From positions 10,038,501-10,102,500 of the forward strand of contig NC_051094.1 of NCBI RefSeq assembly GCF_901709675.1: a stretch of DNA of 64,000 nt, in the 5' to 3' direction. Origin of the DNA: Syngnathus acus (Eukaryota > Chordata > Actinopteri > Syngnathiformes > Syngnathidae). This document shows, piece by piece, positions 58,084 to 64,000 of the stretch (position 1 is the first letter of the stretch; every line of letters begins with the position of its first letter). A model generated the notes under the pieces. It saw only the letters and a program-made list of their open reading frames with translations. It did no database searches and was not told where the DNA came from. Both the position numbers and the translations under genes were made by a program.

Positions 58084-58501
58084 ATGGATCCAAATATCCA
58101 AAGTTCTTTCCTGTTCAACAACAGCCTCAACCAGTTTACCAGCGAGATTAAGGCGCCAGTATGCCAGTACTCGGTACCAAATTCGTTCTACAAGCTCAAT
58201 TCGGGCCTCAGCAGCCAGCTGCCACCGGGGACTCCGCATGGCATCAGTGACATTCTGAGCCGCTCCATGGTGGGGATGGGCTCTACAGGCACGACCAACA
58301 CTTTACACCCCGGCTACTCTACCGTGGGGGGTTTTGGCCCACCCGTCTCCAGCACGTCCATGTATTATGGCCGAGACTACAGCTCCACCTTGAATGCTTT
58401 GGCCAAGACCGGCACCGAGTGCCCCATGAAGGGTCGCGGCTTGAGCTGCTGGGCCGAAAGCGGCTGCGACTGGAGAGGAGGCAAGCAGCAGTGCGCCAAC
58501 A
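58084..58501 (+). CDS. nkx6.3: nkx6.3 exon 1: N-terminus and eh1-like motif
   Basis: Begins at the ATG of CCATGG (good Kozak context). It encodes the [10 protein letters not shown]-like block [17 protein letters not shown], the [10 protein letters not shown] motif and a Trp-containing [16 protein letters not shown] segment. Donor GTGAGT leaves one base. An ATG 21 bases upstream in frame is less likely. Confidence 0.94.
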
Positions 58502-60251
58502 GTGAGTCCCACCCCAATCAAATAGATGTTTAAGGGGAGAAAAAGTTTTAAACAGCCTTGCAAGAAGAAATATATTGTCTGAGAAAGAACAAGCATATTT
58601 CAATTTATATGATGATATTTAATCTTTGTTGGATTTTTGTTTTTGTTGTGCAGTTTGTCCAAGTTGTTATGGCGTAATGTTTAAGTCTCGGACAACTACA
58701 AATTACAATCATTTCTATACTTTCATATAATTCCCATAGAGTTCATCATTTGTTGGCATAGTTTTTTTTAGGCGTGATATCATTTTTTATTAAATCAGGA
58801 ATATCCCATTGAGATTAAAAATGTCTTTTGCAAGGGAGTCCTGGCCATGAGACAGCAAAAAGTTCCAGTTTTAATACAGTCTATACTGAGATCAAATATA
58901 TAATAAGAAAGGGCCGTGAGTATGTCACCTATGGTTGATGTGCCTAGAGATTGATTGCCCAGCAAAAAGATGGCCGATATTGTTTTGCTTTGAGGGCAAA
59001 GAACAAATGTTCTGAACCACATTGATCAACAACAAATTTTGCTTAGAGTTGACTTTATGAGTCCCCAAAAAGTATTTTTAACACTGATTACAAATGTCTT
59101 TACCTTTTTTCGTAAGTAGGTTTTTGAGATATTTTGAATATGTCTGAAACCTTGCACAGGACTCATTTTACCATGCATTGTAATTTACAGCTATGTTTCA
59201 GAAAAAAAAGCATGTTGCTGAACCTAGCCCTTAATCTTGAAATATTATTATAATTATTATCATTCTAATTATATTATTATTATCATTCTAATTATATTTA
59301 TTATTATTTTATTATTATTATTAGTAGTAGTAGTATAACCTGCTGTGCTTGAGGAAAAACACAAGAGCAGATGCAGAATCGGTGCAAAAATTAATCTTTA
59401 AGTTAACTTGCAATTCTGATTAAAAAAAACAGATTTGAGCAGTGCGCTTATTAGCACCGCAGTTTACGTAATTAATAAATGTTAAGAAGTTTTTTTTGTC
59501 TGGGGGCAATGTAATTTGTCTTTAACTCATTCACAAATTATTTCTAATTAAATAAAAAAATTGCCTTAAATATTCATAGTTTCAATTTTGGCTGTTTTCA
59601 GGTGGTCCTTTGGGGGAGATGTCAGGTCGGAAGAAGCACACCAGGCCAACCTTCAGTGGACATCAGATCTTTGCGCTGGAGAAGACTTTTGAGCAGACTA
59701 AATATTTGGCAGGGCCTGAGCGGGCCAGACTGGCTTATTCTTTGGGCATGACTGAATCTCAAGTCAAGGTGAGATTTCCATCCCGTGCTTATTGTTTGCT
59801 TAGATGCTGCAAGTAAGTTTCTTTTATTTTTGTTTGACATGATTTTACTCTTTAGAAGTTTATTCAAATGAGTGTTTGCATTAAACGGTCAAATACGTAT
59901 TCTGTTTCCATTAAACGATCAAATATTCTCAACAGGCTGGGCTGGTTATGCGACTCTCATCATCATTATTATAGGCCATTTGACTGTGTGTCATTGTGAC
60001 AGAACCTGTCCTTCTGTCTGTAGGTTTGGTTCCAAAACCGCCGCACCAAGTGGAGGAAGAAGAGCGCGTCCGAGCCTAGCTCCACGCAAGCCCACTCGGG
60101 GCAGGCCGGGGAGACCTCGGACAACGAGGTGGAGGACGAGGAGTACAACAAGCCCCTGGATCCAGACTCTGACGACGACAAGATCCGTTTACTTTTGCGC
60201 AAACACCGCAGAGCTTTCTCAGTCCTGCGCCTCGGGCCTCATCACGTTTGA
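58084..60251 (+). CDS. nkx6.3: homeobox protein Nkx-6.3, three exons
   Basis: The exons 58084-58501, 59602-59768 and 60024-60251 join in phase to 270 residues (human NKX6-3: 265). The start [18 protein letters not shown] resembles MESNLQGTFLLNNTPLAQF of NKX6-3. An eh1-like repressor motif [10 protein letters not shown] is at residues 51-60. The homeodomain (about 149-208) has [20 protein letters not shown] and the recognition helix [13 protein letters not shown]. The acidic tail [20 protein letters not shown] and final [13 protein letters not shown] are NKX6 features. NKX6 proteins are DNA-binding repressors; NKX6-3 acts in gut and gastric endoderm and hindbrain. The absence of long Ser/Ala/His runs and the short N-terminus exclude Nkx6.1 and Nkx6.2. 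Confidence 0.95.
59242..59335. repeat. ATT-rich repeat with internal duplication
   Basis: Interrupted ATT tract in nkx6.3 intron 1; a block containing TTATCATTCTAATTATATT occurs twice in tandem, and the tract ends in TAG units. Confidence 0.8.
59602..59768 (+). CDS. nkx6.3: nkx6.3 exon 2: first two homeodomain helices
   Basis: Encodes [20 protein letters not shown] to GMTESQVK and splits before the recognition helix, the canonical NKX6 intron position. Acceptor TGTTTTCAG, donor GTGAGA. Confidence 0.96.
60024..60251 (+). CDS. nkx6.3: nkx6.3 exon 3: recognition helix and acidic tail
   Basis: Starts [20 protein letters not shown] after acceptor TCTGTAG and ends LGPHHV with stop TGA at 60249-60251. 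The exon is strongly GC-rich. Confidence 0.96.
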   Translation, partial: VWFQNRRTKWRKKSASEPSSTQAHSGQAGETSDNEVEDEEYNKPLDPDSDDDKIRLLLRKHRRAFSVLRLGPHHV

Positions 60252-60966
60252 AGCATGCTCGAAAAGATACACATTTAACAAGGGGTGTGCAGAGTTGGGG
60301 CAACTCACAGTGTCACACATCCACCGGTCAATGAAAATTTTGAATGACGGTGTGCCGGTACAACTATTGGCTGTTTGGGCATCCATCCGCTTTTGATAGA
60401 AATATTCATCAAACTCAAAAATTTCCACTGATGGATATTTTCATCAAGCTCAAAAATTTCCACTCCCCAACCGACTAAATAATCTTCTGGAGCATAATAC
60501 GCGGCCAATTACCCCGGGCATCTAGCAAGTTTCACACGCCACTGACTTGCACCTGCATGCAAAGCATTTATTTGTGTCGAATGACAAGCATGATCAAAGA
60601 AGATCCTGTGAAGACATTCGCATCCATAAAAGACTGCAAAAAGGTGTAGAACTGATATTCATTGCAAGTTTTTCTCTGCTATACACAAACAGCTTCATTA
60701 CCTCAATTCCAGCACAACATGACACATACAGCTACAAGATCTATTATGGGTGTTGTGCAAAATGGTTAGGCACCATGTAACAAGAACACGTATTGAATCT
60801 CTGCCACAGCAACTTTATGTTATAGGAACTGCATTAAACATTGTTCAACTTGAAAAGGCAGATGTTTGAAACAAATCTTGTATTACATCTATTTAAGCTC
60901 TGCAGTTAAACCAAATGTTGTGGTTGGTGATGTAGACTATAGATTATATAAAAACTGTTATTTGTA

Positions 60967-60972
60967 AATAAA
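60967..60972 (+). terminator. candidate nkx6.3 polyadenylation signal
   Basis: AATAAA about 715 bases after the nkx6.3 stop, on the plus strand. Confidence 0.45.
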
Positions 60973-61126
60973 CACATATGTATTGCATTATTACTACAGT
61001 TAAGAAACTGTGCCGAATCAAATAACTTGGGAGTTTTTGCAGCAGAGACCGCGTGACAAACAACATTATAGCTAATGTAATCCCCGCCCTTTTTTTTTTT
61101 TTTTAAATCCAGATGTATTAAAATCA

Positions 61127-61215
61127 AACTTGGCAACACGGTGCAGTAATGGTTAGCGATTCTGCCTCAGAGGTGAGAGGTTCTGGGTTCAAATCCCTCC
61201 TGGTCCTCTCCTAAG
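61127..61215 (-). repeat. fish interspersed repeat, inverted partial copy
   Basis: GGTTAGCGATTCTGCCTCAG and GGTTCTGGGTTCAAATCCC are the reverse-orientation end of the same dispersed family as 22486-22715. The GGTTCAAATCC part mimics a tRNA B box, but no tRNA fold is present. Confidence 0.65.
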
Positions 61216-62745
61216 CTCTCACAATGAGTGTATTTTGGCCCAATTGTGTCATTTCTCATATTTCTAATGTCCGTCCTGGCAGGTGACAGTATAAATAAAG
61301 CGAGCTTGTTGTTGCCCATGTGTGGTGTATGGCCGAATTTAAAGAAATCAATACAAGCTCACCAGCTCATTGATCAAATAGTCTCTGTGATTCCACATAA
61401 GTCGCAATACTGTATGGAGGAGAAATTTCCGGAAAACATAAATTTCGAACGTCATCAACTAGATTTATGGGCATGTAGTATGTAGTACAGCCACATAAAC
61501 ATAATGAATTTTTTTTTTGAATTATTCACTGTTGAAATTTTGCAGCTAATTGTACCTTAAACACATACACGCATGCACACACACATTCATAATTATAATA
61601 CAATAATAATGACATCAACTAAGAAAAAGAAAAAAGAACCCTTGTTGGACATTTGTCATCTTCTGCATGACTGTGAAGGCTGCTGAACCAGACCCAAAAC
61701 CTATTAATAGAATCCTTTGCAGATGTTTCAAGTAATTAAGTCATTAGGGTGCAACAAGACGGAAGTTTTTCCTAAAATAAAGCCCATCCATTCCTCTTTC
61801 TTTTGTAGCACCTTAAATACAAAGAGCAACATGCTACTAAGTGTTATGTGGAATAAAGCACTTAATATTTCAGGGTTCACTGTTTTTTCTCGCCCAAATG
61901 CAATCACTTAATCTAATTTTAGGTTCTATTTTCAGAGGGAAGAAACATAAATTTGTGCATATAATTTCAAATGTAGTTAGTGACTTTTTCTTTATTACAC
62001 TTAAAGAAATTATGTTGTTATAAGAAATGTTAACAGGTTTGCAATGGCAGAGAAAGAAATTAAAGAAGAAAATTAAAAACAGTTTCATTTTTCAACACAC
62101 GTGTCTGAATTTTGAGCGCTTAAAAGCACTTTTCACTTTTGTATGTGAATTTAAAAAAATAATACTTGTTACATGCTTTCAACGAATCATACTACAGTAC
62201 AGTGTCTCCCCCCCCATTCTGCCCCTCCCAAAAACATACAGTACATAAAACATCTGCTGAAATTATTTTTGTGAAATGACAGCCACAGTAAAGAGAATAA
62301 AATGCGTAAATAGCTAGAAATATAAAAATCCAAAACAAAAACACATTTACAGTTGAAACAAAAATACGTTAACTGTTAAAAATGGTACCGTTATTGAATT
62401 CTAAAATAGAGTTCTGAACACATGATAGCAAAGTGGTCTGACTAATAATAATATGTTTCGAGGTGCAGTGGTGAAGTCCAACTGGGGAGAGTATGTCAAT
62501 AATCACTTATGCTTAAAAAATTGTGAGAATGTCACCTGAAGGTCTTGAGCCTGGAAGATCAGGGGCAACAGGCATTTTCTTCAACTGAATCAAGGTCTTA
62601 ATTTCATTTATTTTCCACTTTCGGTATTGTGCCAGTTTCCAGAAGAGAATGTTGTTATTGCACCTTTACAGACACACACCCACACAACAAAAATAGATTG
62701 TCTGTGAGAACCTGCTTAATGAGTTTATGACAATTAAATGGTGGA

Positions 62746-62793
62746 CGCACACACGTACACACACACACACACACACGCACGCACGCACACACA
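62746..62793. repeat. AC microsatellite
   Basis: Interrupted AC/GCAC tract; open frames across it on the minus strand are Val/Cys repeats. Confidence 0.92.
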
Positions 62794-63432
62794 AACGTGC
62801 CGGAACGATGGAAAGAATATTTAATGGCGTTTGAGGAAAATGAAAAAGAAAGATGAGTAGAAGACGCAAGTCTGAGAAGACACCTGAGGAATAGAGGAAA
62901 CGTGTGCGGGTGCCCATTTTTAAGGAACAAATTTGATGTGTGAATTTGTGTCCAACCAAATTTTACGTTATGTACAGTATGCGATACTGACTTCCTAAAA
63001 AGGACTTCATATGTTTTATGAAGCCGCACATTCATGAACTTGTCCCGGTTTATCCTGTCTAAGCGAACAAAATGGTCTCGACTGTTAAATGCCTCATTAA
63101 AAAGCCTTTCATCCTAAATAGGGTTAATTTCAAGAAAACAAAACAAAATCATGGCCATAAAAATGCCAATATTATGTCGGGTACGATGTATTTCTCCCTA
63201 GTTGGCCATATAGTGGGAAATGTGAGCCACTGTGTTGTGGGTCCAGATTGACAGCGGAGAGGATGTAAAAGACATCAGTGAAAGGTGCTGATGGCACATG
63301 GACACAAAGGAGAGCTGCTGTCCCGCTTCTACTTCATCTTAGTTCATACGGCAACACTGCAGGCCCCGTCTAGCTAATGTCTCTCTGGGGATCACAACAA
63401 GATTGCTAAGCGCTCCCCTCCCTGTTTCCTAG

Positions 63433-63528
63433 ACATGCCACAACCGGTACAAGATGGACACACACTCACTGGTTTACCACAGAGATGATCCCCGGTCAAT
63501 GCTCATTTGCCTTCAGTGCGAAGAATAA
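63433..63528 (+). CDS. possible terminal exon, doubtful
   Basis: A pyrimidine tract and CTAG acceptor (TCCCTGTTTCCTAG) are followed by an open frame to a TAA, reading TCHNRYKMDTHSLVYHRDD and ending MLICLQCEE. The Cys pair CLQC could be part of a zinc-ribbon-like end. No upstream partner exon was found and a second frame is also open, so chance is quite possible. Confidence 0.15.
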   Translation, partial: TCHNRYKMDTHSLVYHRDDPRSMLICLQCEE

Positions 63529-63626
63529 GAACACAGGCTGTTGAAGAGACAAAATGAAATGTTCATCTCCATGTAAATTGATGCTTGGTTGTTGACGGCG
63601 GCATCCTTGCTTCGATCAAATGTTAC

Positions 63627-63695
63627 CTTATGATCCCCCATGCAAACATCAGGGCCCACGGTGTCATAAATAACGCTCCTCTCACCATCAGTGCC
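63627..63695 (-). CDS. possible internal exon, doubtful
   Basis: A 69-base stretch between TTTTCTCAG and AAG|GTAACA, open in two frames. One reads GERSVIYDTVGPDVCMGDHK and the other is hydrophobic (GALFMTPWALMFAWGII). Its length is a multiple of three. I cannot assign it to a gene. Confidence 0.15.
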
Positions 63696-64000
63696 CTGAG
63701 AAAACCATATGCGTATCATTAATAATGCCACTTGGTACTTCAAACCAGCAGTGAACTGAGCCTAATGAGTTCATTTGCTTGAACTAACCAAGTTTAACTA
63801 ATTTCATTCAACCTTTAATGCCTGACCAGACTTGGTGGATTTAATTGACTTATTATTTTTTAGTTGACAATTTGTTCAAACTGTTGTCGAGCTTACGCTG
63901 ACCCGACAAAACACAGTTGAAAGAAACGCAGCAAGTGGTGACTTACACTGCGGATAAACTGTTGTGCAGTGTGTGACATCAGAATCCGATCGCACCATGC

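Larger units (their letters stand above)
60973..64000. other. gene-poor right flank
   Basis: No assignable gene. Holds an inverted fish repeat (61127-61215), an AC microsatellite (62746-62793) and two exon-like fragments near the edge: plus strand from about 63433 and minus strand 63627-63695. Confidence 0.45.

Noticed and set aside
58084-60251. Calling the homeobox gene nkx6.1 or nkx6.2
   Set aside because: The N-terminus is short, lacks the long Ser/Ala/Pro runs of those paralogues, and the first residues and CQYSV...NSFYKL block match NKX6-3.
61127-61215. tRNA-like B box (GGTTCAAATCCC)
   Set aside because: It is part of a dispersed fish repeat; no A box or cloverleaf partner stems are present.
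1-64000. CRISPR arrays, operons, ribosome binding sites and other prokaryotic features
   Set aside because: The sequence is spliced vertebrate DNA; the regular repeats seen are microsatellites and MITE-like elements.

Overview
The window is vertebrate nuclear DNA, almost certainly from a teleost fish. Coding sequence is split into short exons with canonical GT/AG junctions. CpG-rich first exons, CA/TG microsatellites, fish-type interspersed repeats and MITE-like palindromes fill the introns. The gene set also matches vertebrates: a PDLIM2-type PDZ-LIM protein, vinexin (SORBS3), a neuralized-type E3 ligase (NEURL3), NKX6-3, and the first coding exon of what is most likely ADGRA2/GPR124. A percomorph is plausible from the repeats; this is inference.

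Layout. 1-6128 is intron 1 of an adhesion GPCR gene whose first coding exon is 6129-6376 (minus). After a spacer, pdlim2 (minus) has its stop at 10917 and its start at 28610. Nine coding exons join in phase to give 368 residues; a CpG-rich untranslated first exon and promoter are likely near 32.5-32.8 kb. sorbs3 (minus) follows, with stop 34981 and proposed start 43523. Eighteen coding exons join in phase to 633 residues (SoHo region plus three SH3 domains), with alternative 5' exons probable between 48 and 52.5 kb. neurl3 (minus, 54624-56599) has four exons and 286 residues (one NHR domain, one C-terminal RING). nkx6.3 (plus, 58084-60251) has three exons and 270 residues. 60252-64000 has no assignable gene, only two exon-like fragments near the right edge.

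The genes do not form one pathway. pdlim2 and sorbs3 are both cytoskeletal/adhesion adaptors, and their same-strand tandem order matches the SORBS3-PDLIM2 pair on human 8p21. ADGRA2 and NKX6-3 map to human 8p11 and NEURL3 to 2q11, so the window joins blocks that are separate in human.

The most interesting observation is around neurl3. A stretch covering its promoter and first exon (about 56578-57125) recurs in the same orientation downstream of the gene (about 53559-54085). The second copy has lost the start codon and the splice donor. It looks like the relic of a tandem neurl3 duplicate, and both copies keep the same interferon-response-like motif and CCAAT box. Also notable are a possible frame-breaking exon in sorbs3, a pdlim2 exon sandwiched between two repeats, a phase-compatible hidden 5' exon of sorbs3, and a statistically long unexplained ORF at 20027-20881.

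Exon boundaries were derived by hand from splice consensus, reading-phase continuity and remembered family sequences; no alignment or transcript data were available.
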